A program made the position numbers and the translations under genes. The notes under the pieces were generated by a model. It searched no databases. It saw only the letters and a program-made list of their open reading frames with translations, and was not told where the DNA came from. Positions 32,120 through 43,350 of a stretch of DNA of 64,000 nt are shown piece after piece. Numbering within the stretch: the first letter of the stretch is position 1; every line of letters begins with the position of its first letter. The DNA is from Entoloma clypeatum (lineage: Eukaryota > Basidiomycota > Agaricomycetes > Agaricales > Entolomataceae), in the NCBI GenBank assembly GCA_963565915.1, contig OY751493.1, positions 2,976,001 through 3,040,000 of the forward strand, given 5' to 3'.

Positions 32120-34078
32120 TCAAAGGTGGTGGGTCTGTTTGTAAAGACCCAGTGTTTCCTGAGCTCTTTTTAAGTTGGATTCCGGTTCCCACATGTTATC
32201 GCTTGATGGGTATCCCATCCATTTGACCAAATACTTGTACCCTCTGCCCTGTCGCTTATGGGTGAGGATCACTTCCACTTTGTACTCATGTTCTCCCTCA
32301 ATCAGATCAGGAGGTGGGTTGTGGAAGTTTGGTCTGTGTGTGTCATTTTCCCGATAGGGTGTCAACAAGGAGGCGTGGAAAACGGGATGGATCTTCCATT
32401 GTTCTGGAAGTTTCAGTTTGTACATCAGGGGCCTGAGCACCTCGGAAATGGTGAAGGGTCCTTCTCTTTTGGGTGCCAGTTTTCTGGAAGGGTATCCGAT
32501 TTGGAGGTTCTTTCCTTCTAGCCACACCTGTTCTCCTCTTCCAAATGGAGTGAAGCCTTGTGTTGATCTTTCCACCATCATCTGATGAGCCAGTTCGTGC
32601 GCTGCCAGTGCTTCATCTCTTGCTTGTTTTAGTTCCTTGAGCCGTTCCTCTACGCTTGGCACATTTGTCTTGTCAAATGCCAATGGTATATCTCTCGGTT
32701 TGTATCCCATCATTAGATAGAATGGGGATTGTTTTGTTGTGCAGTGGGTCCTCTGATTGTGACAGAACTCCATTGTTGAGTTGTGATCATGCCATGTTTC
32801 AGGATTGTTCAAACAGAACATCCAGAAATAGATCTCAAGTTCCTGATTTGCACGTTCTGTTTCTCCGTCGGTTTGGGAGTGATAAGCCGTGCTCATCATC
32901 AGTTTGATCCCTAGGAGTCGTCCTAGTTCTCTGAAGACCTGAGAAGTGAATTGTGGCCCTCTGTCAGACAGAATAGAGTCTGGGAGTCTGAATCTTTGGT
33001 ACACATGGTCCAAGTAAAGTTTAGCGGTGAGGGTCGCATCGGTGGTTTTGGTACAAGGGATGGAAATTACCCCCTTTGTAGAACCATGGTCTACTATGAC
33101 CATGATACTGTCAAATCCGTTGCTCTCGGGCAGGTCCGTGATGAAGTCGATCGTTGTCTGGGAGAATGGTCTGGCATCCTTTTGTGCCTTGATCAGCATC
33201 AATCCAGGGTTTGTGGGGTGTGTGTTGACTTTCATTTGTTGGCAGGTTGCACATCCTCCAACATAATTTTTGACAAACATGTACATCCCTGGCCACCAAT
33301 AGTTTTGCCTAACCAACTCCAAGGTTTTCAGATGTCCTGGATGTCCACTTGGTAGGGAGTTGTGATATTGTTTTGTTATTTCCTGGCGCAGAGTCTCATC
33401 TGGCGGTATGTAACATCTGTCACGGAAGAATAATATCCTGTCTTCTGTTCTCCATTCTGATAAATGGGATTTAATCAGCGGGGTCCCTGATTCTTTTAGG
33501 GCAGTGATGGCTTTTGAGAAGAGCTCATCGTTTTCGGTTGCTTTTAGAATATCTCCTTGTAGCTCAAGGTCCACTGTCTTGATGGAGATGTCATCTGGTA
33601 AGACAATGATGTCTTTGTTGTCTGTATCTTCTTTGGGTATATGGTCCGGTCGCCTTGACAAGGCATCAGACTGGATCATCTTTGATCCTGGGGTGTGTAC
33701 TAGTTTGAGTTCAAACTTGGAGAGATACAATCTCCACCGTGCTTCTCGTCTGTTCAATTTCTGGGGTTCCCAGTAATACATCAGGTTCTTGTGATCTGAT
33801 AGAACAACCGTTGGAAATGGTGACCCAAGGAGGTAATGCCTCCAGGTTTCCAGTGATCGAATAATTCCCAAGAGTTCCCAATCATAGATCTCATAGTTCT
33901 ATTCTGCCGCAGAGAATGAGTGCAATATATATTAGCAGGGGTGCCAGTCTCCATTCACATCTTGTTGGCGCAGTACTGCTCCTGTCGCCCATTTGGATGC
34001 ATCAGATTCTATGATGAACGGTTTGTCGGTATTTGGCATTAACAATACCGGTGATTCCGCGAATTTGTCCTTTAATGC
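32120..34078 (-). pseudogene. pol: Gypsy C pol 3' part (RNase H, integrase, chromodomain)
   Basis: Read on the minus strand from 34078: RNase H ([41 protein letters not shown]), the integrase zinc region (GHPGHLKTLEL...GCATCQQ) and D-D-E core (TTIDFITDLPESNG, LSDRGPQFTSQVF, DGETERANQELE). A chromodomain follows (EYKVEVILTHKRQGRG, YLVKWMGYPSSDNMWEPE), and the frame ends at 32120. An in-frame TAG near 33900 (before NYEIYDWELLGI) breaks the frame. Copia E is inserted at 34079, within the segment joining RT and RNase H. The adjoining RT part lies at 60605-61265 in the opposite orientation. Confidence 0.88.
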
Positions 34079-34238
34079 TGTTGGACATATATCATATATC
34101 ATCGCTTACCTACATTTCCCCACGTGATTGCATATACATTATATATATCGACAATCAACACTTGCGTCCTCAGTCGTTCCTTCTTTGGACTCCCTGAGGA
34201 CGTAAGTGCATTGTTGTATTCATCCTGCCTACTCTATC
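34079..34238 (+). repeat. 5' LTR of copia E with adjacent PBS
   Basis: About 160 bp, TGTTGGACATATATC...CTACTCTATC. It is homologous to 61386-61546 (minus). GGTTATGGGC at 34240-34249 follows, the same half-tRNA primer-binding motif as in copia D. Confidence 0.75.
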
Positions 34239-34359
34239 TGGTTATGGGCTTCCTTTAGGGACCCTACTGTCGATCGTGCCTTGAGGACGCCTAAACGACT
34301 CACATCATGCTCTCTTCAGTTCTTTTACTGGATTGATCAATGCCGCTCTATTCCCGCGA

Positions 34360-34465
34360 TGACATTAGCATCCAACCCATGGTTACCCCACCCGGCCTCA
34401 GTGCCTATCTTTTCATCAAGCAGTGACATGGTTTTTGTCTCTCCAGAACCGACCAGACCTGCTCC
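34360..34465 (+). pseudogene. gag: Copia E gag, N-terminal piece
   Basis: ATG at 34360 (MTLASNPWLPHPASVPIFS). The frame is cut at 34465 by gypsy B2 and continues at 39856 after removing B2 and one GCTCC copy. There is no stop in this piece. Confidence 0.7.
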
Positions 34466-34909
34466 TGTAAGGGCAACCACTTTGCACTTTCCCTTTCCGT
34501 TCATTTCCACCATCTCCGACGCCCTCCGACGCCCTCCGACGCCCTCCGATCGTATCTGTTGCCTCTGATATCTTATTCACCTCTCTGCACCTCTCCACAT
34601 CCGACGACTCCGCGCCCCTCCGCTCCTCCGCACATCGGATCGCAGGTACTATCATTCATCTCATTTCCATTCATCCCCCATCCCTACTCCCGACCATTAC
34701 TCATCATTCCTATGTCTCGTTTTATCTTTTATTTCATATCTCATTTTACTATTTATCTCGCTAGCTTGCAGGGGAATCCTTAGAACTTTCTCTTCGGATC
34801 TCCCTTGCAAGGTGTGTGTTGTATTACTTATCAGACTGCTCAATCTAATCTTCGGATCTCCCTTGCAAGTATCTGAGTTTGAGTCTTGGATCGTAAGGTC
34901 GCCCTTACA
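34466..34909 (+). repeat. 5' LTR of gypsy B2
   Basis: 444 bp, TGTAAGGGCAACC...GTCGCCCTTACA. It includes three tandem CGCCCTCCGA units near 34518-34547 that B1 lacks. AGAACTTTCT at 34782-34791 is the partner of the PBS. Confidence 0.92.
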
Positions 34910-34911
34910 GT

Positions 34912-34921
34912 AGAAAGTTCT
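34912..34921 (+). promoter_or_regulatory. Putative self-priming primer-binding site of gypsy B2
   Basis: AGAAAGTTCT, 2 nt after the LTR, is the exact reverse complement of LTR positions 34782-34791. Same geometry as in gypsy A2. Confidence 0.55.
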
Positions 34922-35070
34922 CATCTAATTGGACCGGGTCCGATTGCATCGTTGTCACGATTCCGCGCTTCGGAGTAGCTTCGTCCGCGTCCGACTCCGA
35001 TACATCTCACACCCCTTCCAGTTCTTCTAATTACCTCTCCGTAACCGGTGATTCTGCTCCGCGCATAGTA

Positions 35071-36213
35071 ATGGACGACCCCAATCGCCTTGAACAGCTC
35101 GAGCACGAGTTCCAGGAACAACGTCAAACTCTCGCTGATATCTCTACTCAACTTGACCAACTCCTCCTCGCCTTCAACGCAGCTCCGCCACCTATCCCAC
35201 CTGCTCCCGCACCCGCACCTCCACCTGCTCCGCTCGCTCCGGCCAATCCGGGCGTGCGTCGAGCAAAACCCGCCAATCCGTCAGACTTCGATGGATCGCG
35301 CGCAAATGGCTGGACCTTTCTAAACTCCTGTGAATTGTTTATGGGGCTGGCTCCGGAACAGTTCGCAGATGACCACGCTAAAATTTATTGGGCCTTATCT
35401 TTCATGAAGAGTGGACGCGCAGCACGCTTTGCGGATCGCATTATCCGACAAGAGCGGAGGACCGGTGCTCCGCCTTATCGGACTTGGGTGGACTTCCGCG
35501 CCGTCTTTACAACGGAGTTCACTCCGAAGAATGAGGAACAGGACGCGAGACTGATCCTCGAAGGAGAATCCTATTATCAAGGTCAACGGGATGTCGAGAC
35601 CTATATTGACGAGTTCAAAGACTACATTGACAAAGCAGGCTATCAGGAGGATACCAATATAGTACTCAAATTCCGCCATGGTCTCCGTTCCGACATTCAG
35701 AACGAGATCGCCACCCTGACCCACGGACGGCCTGCGGACGACAACCCCGATGAGTGGTACTCTGCAGCACGAGTCAATGACGACAATAGAATTGCCAACA
35801 AAGCCTTCAAAGCCACTGCTCCGACCCGCACATCCGCCTTCCGCAACGTCGTCGGACCAAGAGTACCTGGCACCTCAGTATTCCCTCGCCCCTACATTCC
35901 ATTCACTCCGCGTCCAGCTCCGCTCGCATCCGCAACCGCTCCGCCGACAAGGGACCCTAATGCAATGGACATTGATACTTCACGCGTCAAAGGCAAGAAT
36001 GCCAATGCATGCTTCAGATGTAACAAAACGGGTCACTTCAGTCGTGAATGCCCCCTTCGCTTCGACGTCCGATTCATGACGATGGAGGAACAAGACGAGT
36101 TTATCATGGAACAACTCGTGGTCAAGGACGCGGCGGAAGGCAACTCCGTTCCGCCCACGGAGTCTGCGGAGTCGGAGGGAGGACAGGAGGATTTTCCTCC
36201 TCACAACGAGTGA
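35071..36213 (+). CDS. gag: Gypsy B2 Gag
   Basis: 380 codons from ATG 35071 (MDDPNRLEQLEHEFQEQ), uninterrupted. It has an N-terminal coiled-coil-like region to about residue 35, a Pro/Ala-rich linker with repeated PAPAP words, the Gag core (DGSRANGWTFLNSCELFMGL; WVDFRAVFTTEF; YIDEFKDYIDKAGY) to about residue 240, and one CCHC knuckle CFRCNKTGHFSREC near residue 315. The C-terminal tail is Glu-rich. The downstream pol frame is -1 and open for about 165 nt within the end of gag, so Gag-Pol could be made by -1 frameshifting. Confidence 0.93.
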   Translation: MDDPNRLEQLEHEFQEQRQTLADISTQLDQLLLAFNAAPPPIPPAPAPAPPPAPLAPANPGVRRAKPANPSDFDGSRANGWTFLNSCELFMGLAPEQFADDHAKIYWALSFMKSGRAARFADRIIRQERRTGAPPYRTWVDFRAVFTTEFTPKNEEQDARLILEGESYYQGQRDVETYIDEFKDYIDKAGYQEDTNIVLKFRHGLRSDIQNEIATLTHGRPADDNPDEWYSAARVNDDNRIANKAFKATAPTRTSAFRNVVGPRVPGTSVFPRPYIPFTPRPAPLASATAPPTRDPNAMDIDTSRVKGKNANACFRCNKTGHFSRECPLRFDVRFMTMEEQDEFIMEQLVVKDAAEGNSVPPTESAESEGGQEDFPPHNE

Positions 36214-39200
36214 ACAGTGCGCCCTCGTTGTCTACTAAAAATCGTTATGCTGCCTTATTTATGGAACAATATGATCCTATACCCTCCATCTCTAAGCCTG
36301 CAAACGATCCTATAGTCGCACCCAACTCCGCAAACCCTATCCGCATCCGCTTCTCTAAGTGGGAGCGGCGGCTTCCAAAACAATATGTTCTCGCCGCAGC
36401 CGCTCGCTCCGACAATTCCCTCGAACTAGACATAGTTCTCGAAACTACCGACACCTTACCGGAAGAGCGGACGTGGGACCACGCCATTGAACTTGTTCCG
36501 GACGCCTCTCCGGCGGGTTGTAAGGTATATCCGCTCGCCCCGAACGAACAGAAAGAACTCGACGCGTTTTTGGAGGAAAACCTTGCAACTGGTCGGATCC
36601 GCCCTTCCAAGTCTCCGATGGCATCTCCGGTGTTCTATATCAAGAAAAAGGATGGCTCCCTTCGTCTTGTACAAGACTACCGGTCACTCAATTCCAAAAC
36701 TATCAAAAACAAGTATCCGCTTCCGCTCATATCCGAACTGATCAATAAACTTCAACGCGCTCAATACTTCACCAAACTCGACATCCGCTGGGGTTACAAC
36801 AATGTACGGATAAAGCCCGGAGACGAGTGGAAGGCCGCTTTTCGGACCAATCGCGGACTCTATGAACCATTGGTGATGTTCTTCGGCCTCACTAATAGTC
36901 CATCCACATTCCAGACTATGATGAACGAGATCTTTCAGGACCTTATCACTGAAGGTGTAGTTTGTGTTTACCTTGACGATATACTCATCTTCACGGAGAC
37001 CCTTGCGGAACATCGGAGGGTCACACGGATTGTACTGGAACGACTTCGCGAACACAAACTCTATCTAAAACCAGAGAAATGCGAGTTTGAGCAAACGCGC
37101 ATTGAATACTTAGGCCTTATTATTGAACAAGGACGCGTAGAGATGGATCCGGTGAAAGTAGCGGGGGTCGCGGAGTGGCCTGCTCCGACAAACGTCCGAG
37201 AAGTACAGTCCTTTCTGGGGTTCACTAACTTCTATCGCCGTTTTATTGAAGGGTTTTCGGACATCGCGCGCCCTCTTTTCGAGCTCACGAAGAAGGGGCA
37301 CCTCTGGTCTTGGAGGGAGGGAGAAGTGTCCACATTTGCGGAGTTGAAGCGGAGGATTACATCCGCTCCGATCCTGGTCTTAGCTGATCATCGAAAGGAG
37401 TGGCGGGTAGAAGCGGATAGCTCGGACTTTGCAACCGGAGCAGTACTGTCCCAACCAACAGAGGACGGTAAGTGGCACCCTGTCGCATTCTATTCCAAAA
37501 GCCTCAGTCCGGTGGAACGCAACTACGAGATCTATGACAAGGAGATGTTGGCAGTGGTCCGCGCATTAGAGGAGTGGAGGCACTTCCTTGAAGGAGCGGA
37601 GAAGACAGTGGAGATTTGGACGGACCACAAAAATCTTGAGTATTTCATGACAGCTCAAAAACTAAATCGACGACAGGCTAGATGGTCCTTATACCTCGCT
37701 CGTTTCGATTTCAAAATGCACCATCAACCTGGCAAGTCAATGGGCAAGTCCGACGCTTTGTCCCGACGAGCGGACCACGGAGACGGATCGCGGGACAACG
37801 AAAACATCATCCTTCTTCGACCAGAATTGTTTGCAGTGCGAGCAATGCGGGGAGTAACTGTTCAAGGGGAAGAACGCGATGTCCTCCACCAGGTCCGACA
37901 GGGAATCTGAGAGGGGTTACTGGAAGATAGTGTGGCAGAGGTTGTCAAATCCCTTCCGACCGTCAGAGCGGGGTCTGTCCATAGTGCAGAGTGGAGGCAA
38001 GCGGAAGGTTTGCTCTACTTCAGGGATCATATCTATGTTCCTAACAATCCCCAACTGCGTCATCGGATCCTCACACAACACCATGACACTCCGGTGGCCA
38101 GACATCCTGGACGGTGGAAAACCTTGGAACTGGTGTCGTGCAATTACTGGTGGCCACACATATCTCGTTTAATAGGTCAATATTGCAAGACATGCGACTC
38201 ATGCCTCCGCACCAAGGTCCGACGCACTCCGCCCTCCGGAGAGCTCAATCCACTACCGGTCCCCACGGAGCGGTGGCAAGTAACCAGTGTTGACTTCATT
38301 ACTGAACTACCAGAAGCCCACGGCTACGACGCTATCATGGTGGTAGTGGACTCAGTAGGGAAGCGGGGACACTTCATCCCGACGCACTCCGACATCTCCG
38401 CACTCGGGACTGCACGCTCCTATATTCAAAACGTCTGGAAACTCCACGGACTACCGGAGGCCATTGTCTCCGACCGCGGACCACAGTTTGTCGCCAAGTT
38501 CACGCGCGAACTATATAGGCTACTTGGCATTAAGATTGCTGCCTCGACAGCCTACCATCCGCAGTCGGACGGACAGACGGAGCGGGTCAATCAAGGATTG
38601 GAACAATATCTTCGCCTATTCGTCAATGAACGTCAAGACGATTGGGACGAATGGCTTCCGATGGCTGAATTTGCATACAACAACCATGTTCACGCATCGA
38701 CACGTCAAACTCTGTTCTACATTGACACCGGCCGCCATCCGCGCATGGGATTCGAACCTCGCGAGAAGCGGACGGAAATCGAGGCGGTAGCGGATTTCAG
38801 CGAGCGGATGAAGTCCGCTCTGGAAGAGGCTCGCGCAGCACTAACAAAGGCAAAAGACGACATGGCGCGATACTACAACCAGCATCGGAGCACCACTCCG
38901 ACATTCCGCCCGGGGGACAAGGTCTTTTTAGACTCATCGGACCTCAAAACCACCCGACCCACAAAAAAACTTGCACATCGGTACGTAGGCCCTTTCCCAG
39001 TGGTCTGACCTGTCGGAACACATGCCTACGAACTTCGCCTTCCCCCTTCCATGTCCCGCATTCACCCAGTATTCCATGTCGTCAAACTTTCACTAGTTCC
39101 CGACGACCCTTTCCGACGCCAAGTCCGCTCTCCTCCGCCTCCGACGGTAGTGGGAGAAGAATTGGAGTATGATGTTGAAAACCTCTTGGACAGCCGACTG

Positions 39201-39395
39201 CATCGAGGCAAGCTTCAATTCTTGGTCAAATGGAAGGGATATGGCTACGAAGAGAATTCCTGGGAAGCAGAAGACAATGTCCATGCTCCGCGCCTAGTCC
39301 GCGACTTCTACCGACGTCATCCGGGAGCTCCGCGTCGGATCTCCGCTGCGATATTCGACTCGTTTCGCCTGACATGTCGAGACGCCGTGCCTTGA
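36214..39395 (+). pseudogene. pol: Gypsy B2 pol: no protease, two TGA stops
   Basis: The frame is open from inside gag. After the N-terminal linker it passes from ETTDT directly to LPEERTWDHAIEL, the entry to RT. In B1 the same point continues into the protease with DSGATG, so the protease is missing by an in-frame deletion. RT (VYLDDILIF near 36970), RNase H ([23 protein letters not shown]), the integrase zinc region and D-D-E core (SVDFITELPEAHG, VSDRGPQFVAKF, DGQTERVNQGLE) and a chromodomain (YDVENLLDSRLHRGK, FLVKWKGYGYEENSWE) follow. TGA at 37908-37910 and 39006-39008 interrupt the frame where CGA is expected. Confidence 0.88.
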
Positions 39396-39406
39396 AGGGG
39401 GGGTGA

Positions 39407-39850
39407 TGTAAGGGCAACCACTTTGCACTTTCCCTTTCCGTTCATTTCCACCATCTCCGACGCCCTCCGACGCCCTCCGACGCCCTCCGATCGTATCTGT
39501 TGCCTCTGATATCTTATTCACCTCTCTGCACCTCTCCACATCCGACGACTCCGCGCCCCTCCGCTCCTCCGCACGTCGGATCGCAGGTACTATCATTCAT
39601 CTCGTTTCCATTCATCCCCCATCCCTACTCCCGACCATTACTCATCATTCCTATGTCTCGTTTTATCTTTTATTTCATATCTCATTTTACTATTTATCTC
39701 GCTAGCTTGCAGGGGAATCCTTAGAACTTTCTCTTCGGATCTCCCTTGCAAGGTGTGTGTTGTATTACTTATCAGACTGCTCAATCTAATCTTCGGATCT
39801 CCCTTGCAAGTATCTGAGTTTGAGTCTTGGATCGTAAGGTCGCCCTTACA
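39407..39850 (+). repeat. 3' LTR of gypsy B2
   Basis: 444 bp. Two differences from the 5' LTR were seen by eye (near 39574 and 39601, both G here and A there). A G-rich polypurine tract (about 39395-39406) precedes it, and GCTCC follows. Confidence 0.92.
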
Positions 39851-39855
39851 GCTCC

Positions 39856-40790
39856 GACCACTTTGGCGACCGCTAGTGGACCTTTGAAATTTTCAGCTAC
39901 ACATCCGCATCCATTTTATGACATTCCTCCCCACCTTCGTCCATTACATATCCCTCAGAACTCTTTGCAGACCCCCCCAATACCGTCATTGCACAAGGGT
40001 AAAGGGCGCGCATTGAGTAATGAGTCCCATACTTTATTCAGACCGACAGCTACATACAAACATCCCAATACTTCCCCATCACGTCCGCTTCCGAGAAACT
40101 CCCCATTTCCACGTGCTACCACTTCCAAGCTATCGCCTCCTCATGTCCCACTAGTACATACAACGCATACTGCCAATTTCCCCACGCATATACCTACATT
40201 TTATGATCTGGTAGTTCATCCATCTCCTCACCACGCGTCACCCCGCATACCACCGTCTGCATCCCAACTTCTGCATCATCCACGACGACCAGCGAACCCC
40301 CCTCCCCTCAGATCACCATTTCGTCCTCCACCTTTGCCTTTACATACAGTACCTATCGCTCCGGCTCCAATACCTAGAAATTTCCAATCCTCTACATTCA
40401 AAGTTACGTTACCAGACCTTTCACGTATCCCTCTTCTTTCCACCACTAGTGATTGGCCTCGGTGGTACACGGCTATGATCGATATGGTGGACAACTTGGG
40501 CCTTTACCCCCACATATCAACCAACGATGAACTGCACGAGCCGCTTTCGGAGCCGACCTATCCTCCAGAATTCAACCGTCATTCAACCAGGGCTGAAATC
40601 GATGACTACAAGGACTGGTGGAGGTCTGATGGGATTGTTCGACACATCATCGTTGGCCAACTGGGACAAGGCCCTGCGTTGATGGTACCACCTCAACGTG
40701 ATATGCTGGGCAATGTGACATCTACGGCGCATGACGTATATACTGCTCTAACCAGGAGTTATGGTGGTGGAGATGCCACAGGAGCGGGGG
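39856..40790 (+). pseudogene. gag: Copia E gag, middle piece
   Basis: The frame continues from 34465: a long Pro/His/Ser-rich stretch (residues such as FYDIPPHLRPLHIPQ), then the Gag core (FKVTLPDLSRIPLLSTTSDW; PRWYTAMIDMVDNLGLYPH; DYKDWWRSDGIVRHIIVGQL). It has no stop over 311 codons and is cut at 40790 by gypsy A5. The tail of the visible frame after 40790 is LTR sequence. Confidence 0.75.
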
Positions 40791-41160
40791 TGTTATGCGT
40801 AACAAACCGTTCCAAGGTTCGGGCAGAGTATGCAGGAAGATGGAAAGGCAAAGAGCAATGTGATTGCTAAATCTAAGGAATGTAGCTATGGTACATGAGG
40901 TTTATATAGTACTGACTATGAGCGGTAGCGAATGAGTCAGTAACTGCGGAAGGCAGTGCGCATGAGTAAGGCGACTGCGGAAGGCTATGCACTAATGAGT
41001 AAGCTGACTGCGGAACGAGTCAGACAGCTGCGGAAAGCAAGTCAGCGTGGGAGCGAAGTATACTAAAGGAAATAAAGTATAATACGATATGTGTAAGCGG
41101 GGGCCGATGAGTAAAAGTGAAAAGGTAAGCGTATACGTCCATAGTCGTTAGTCCGTAACA
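40791..41160 (-). repeat. 3' LTR of gypsy A5
   Basis: 370 bp, TGTTATGCGTAAC...GTCCGTAACA on the plus strand. It is very close to the A1 LTR at 16044-16413. Confidence 0.9.
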
Positions 41161-41197
41161 TGTTCCCCTCCTCAAGGTCTGTGTCCTCACAGACTAC

Positions 41198-41566
41198 CTA
41201 CTCCCATCCATCGTTGCCATTTGGATCGGCCCAGGCAGGGTCAACTCGGTTACCCCAATCCTTTATCAGTTCATCGTTTACCGCCGTGGCAAACTCTAAA
41301 CCTCGAACGGCGAGGCGAAGGCGTCGATTCTCGACAGCAAGGGTGTTGGTATAGTTTTTGATGATGAGCTTCTCCTCAGCGGTGGGGGCGGTTGGTAAAT
41401 CAGAGAGGGTATGAAGGCGGATATGCATCTGCCGGTGGAGGATGTCGGCGACGGAGGTTTCGAGCGCATGGATCTGGTCGCGCATGGAGAGCACTTCGCC
41501 GATGAGGGTGGTGATGGTGGGGTTGATATCGGAAACATCGGTGGAGGCGGCGGTGATGTTGGACAT
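41198..41566 (-). CDS. Third ORF of gypsy A (copy A5), unknown function
   Basis: 122 codons from ATG 41566. The protein is the same as in A1 and one to three residues different from A2. It is kept open although this element's pol and gag are broken. The putative coiled-coil core is unchanged. See the A2 copy for description. Confidence 0.65.
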   Translation of the reverse strand: MSNITAASTDVSDINPTITTLIGEVLSMRDQIHALETSVADILHRQMHIRLHTLSDLPTAPTAEEKLIIKNYTNTLAVENRRLRLAVRGLEFATAVNDELIKDWGNRVDPAWADPNGNDGWE

Positions 41567-41683
41567 GGCAGAAATGATGTTTGAAAGGTATAAGAAGAAC
41601 GGCGTGTTGGGCGAGAAGAGTTGGAGCGGGGAACTCGATGTGACAGAAGTCGAGGTGGAAAATGGTTCCCAAAGTTTGTTCTT

Positions 41684-43231
41684 TTATCGTGGACGCGATG
41701 GATTTTGCCGATGAAAATCTCGGATTAAGTTTTGAGCGTTCTGAACATTAGTCCGAGGTTCCCACATGTTTTCTTCTGGGCCATACCCTTCCCATTGGAC
41801 AAGGTACTGGATCTTTCCACAGAATTTCCGAGAGTCCAGGATCGTGGAGACATGGTATTCTTCTCGTCCTTCGACGATGATCGGATCAGGGGCTGGCTTC
41901 TTTTTCTGAATGGCATACTTCGGGGTTTCGTATGGTGATAACAGGGTCTCGTTGAACACAGGGTGGATCATCTTCCAGGTTTTGGGAAGATCAAGACGGT
42001 ATGCGCTAGCTCCTTTCTTCTCTAGGACTTTGAACGGTCCGTGTCGGAGGGCGTCAAGTTTCTTTGAGGGACAATCAGTCCTGATGTTAGTCCCTTCCAG
42101 CCACACCTTGTCTCCGATGCGGTAATTCCGAGACGGGCTTTGTCGTGTGTCAACTGTTTTCTTCATCTGATCCTGGGCCTGTTTCAGTGCTGCGTTGGCT
42201 TCTTCTCGTGCCTGTTTGAGTTTTTTCAAGAAGTCGTTTGCCGCTGGATTGGTGTCTTCCAACACAAGTTCTCCCTTCCAAGGATGCAGACCGTAGTTGA
42301 GATAGAATGGTGTGTACTTTGTCGCTTGATGTTCTTTGTCATTGTACTGGAATTCTGCGATTGCGATCCATTCCGCCCAATCATCTTGTAGATGGTTGAC
42401 AAAGTTTCGTAAGAACACCTCGGTTTCCTGATGCGATCGTTCGGCTTGTCCATCAGTTCGTGGATGGTACGCAGTGGACAGGTTTCTCTTGATTCCCAAC
42501 ATGCGGCAAAGTATCTCCATGAACTTCGTGGCGAACTGTGGTCCTCTGTCGCTAATGATCTTCTTAGGGATCCCATGAAGCTTCCATATCTGGTCCCGAT
42601 AGATCTTGGCTAATCCTTCAGCCGATAGTTCCACGGTTGTCGGGATGAGATGAAGCATCTTTGAATGTCTGTCTGTGATGACCAGAATTGCATTCTTCCC
42701 ATCAGATTCTGGTATCGGTCCCACGACGTCAATCCCTATGTCTTCCCATGGTTGACTTGGCGCGGCGTTAGGGTGTAGAGGGGCGTGTCTCCTTTGGCGG
42801 CTGATCTTGTTACGTTGACAGGTGTCACACCCTTTCACATACTTCTTTACGTCATGTAGGATGGTGGGCCACCAGTAAGTGCGAGTGAGGAGTTCATGTG
42901 TTCGATATTGTCCTGGATGTCCTGCCACTGGTGCGTCATGCGCTTCAAACATCAGTTCTTTGCGCAATTGTGGGTCTGGTGAAACATAGACTCGTTCTCC
43001 TGCGTAGGTGATGCCATTTTCCTGCTGGTACCAGTGAGGATTCTTCTTCAGACCCTGGGCTACTTCTGTCTCCATGCGATTCGAGGCCTTGATGCGTGCG
43101 ATCCATGGGTTTTCAATGGTTGTGATGTTTCCGATTTTGATGGAATCAGATGTTTCACCCCCTTCAAAGAATTGTTCCTCCGTGAACATCTCCATTTGTA
43201 TCACATCTTCTGATTCCAATCGTTTTAAAAA
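41684..43231 (-). pseudogene. pol: Gypsy A5 pol 3' part (integrase, chromodomain)
   Basis: Open frame from the MITE at 43231 to the normal stop at 41684. It encodes the RNase H-integrase connector ([20 protein letters not shown]), the integrase zinc finger and D-D-E core as in A2, and a chromodomain in which one Arg is Cys (SRKFCGKIQ) and one Thr is Met. It is separated from the upstream pol half by the 119-bp insertion. Confidence 0.88.
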
Positions 43232-43350
43232 CATCAGCAAATCAGACATGTGCTATGGCTGCTATGGGCACTATAGGGCACTACATTCTCAGGTATGTAT
43301 GCTACAGAGCACTATGTAGCACTCTGTAGCACATGTCTGATTTGCTGATG
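43232..43350. mobile_element. 119-bp MITE with perfect 24-bp terminal inverted repeats
   Basis: It begins CATCAGCAAATCAGACATGT and ends with the exact reverse complement (24 of 24 bp: 43232-43255 against 43327-43350). The host sequence around it equals A2 except for a duplicated AA (43230-43231 and 43351-43352). The interior is rich in GCACTA/TGCTA words and could fold into one long hairpin. No other copy was noticed in the window. The 2-bp duplication suggests a Tc1/mariner-like or related cut-and-paste family, but the site is AA rather than TA. Confidence 0.8.

Larger units (their letters stand above)
34466..39850 (+). mobile_element. Gypsy B2, full-length chromovirus lacking protease
   Basis: 5385 bp with 444-bp LTRs (34466-34909 and 39407-39850) differing at about 2 positions, and a perfect GCTCC duplication (34461-34465 and 39851-39855). 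It contains gag, then a pol whose protease-coding segment is deleted in frame, with RT, RNase H, integrase and chromodomain present and two in-frame TGA codons. The LTRs say it is young, yet it should not be self-sufficient. Confidence 0.93.
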
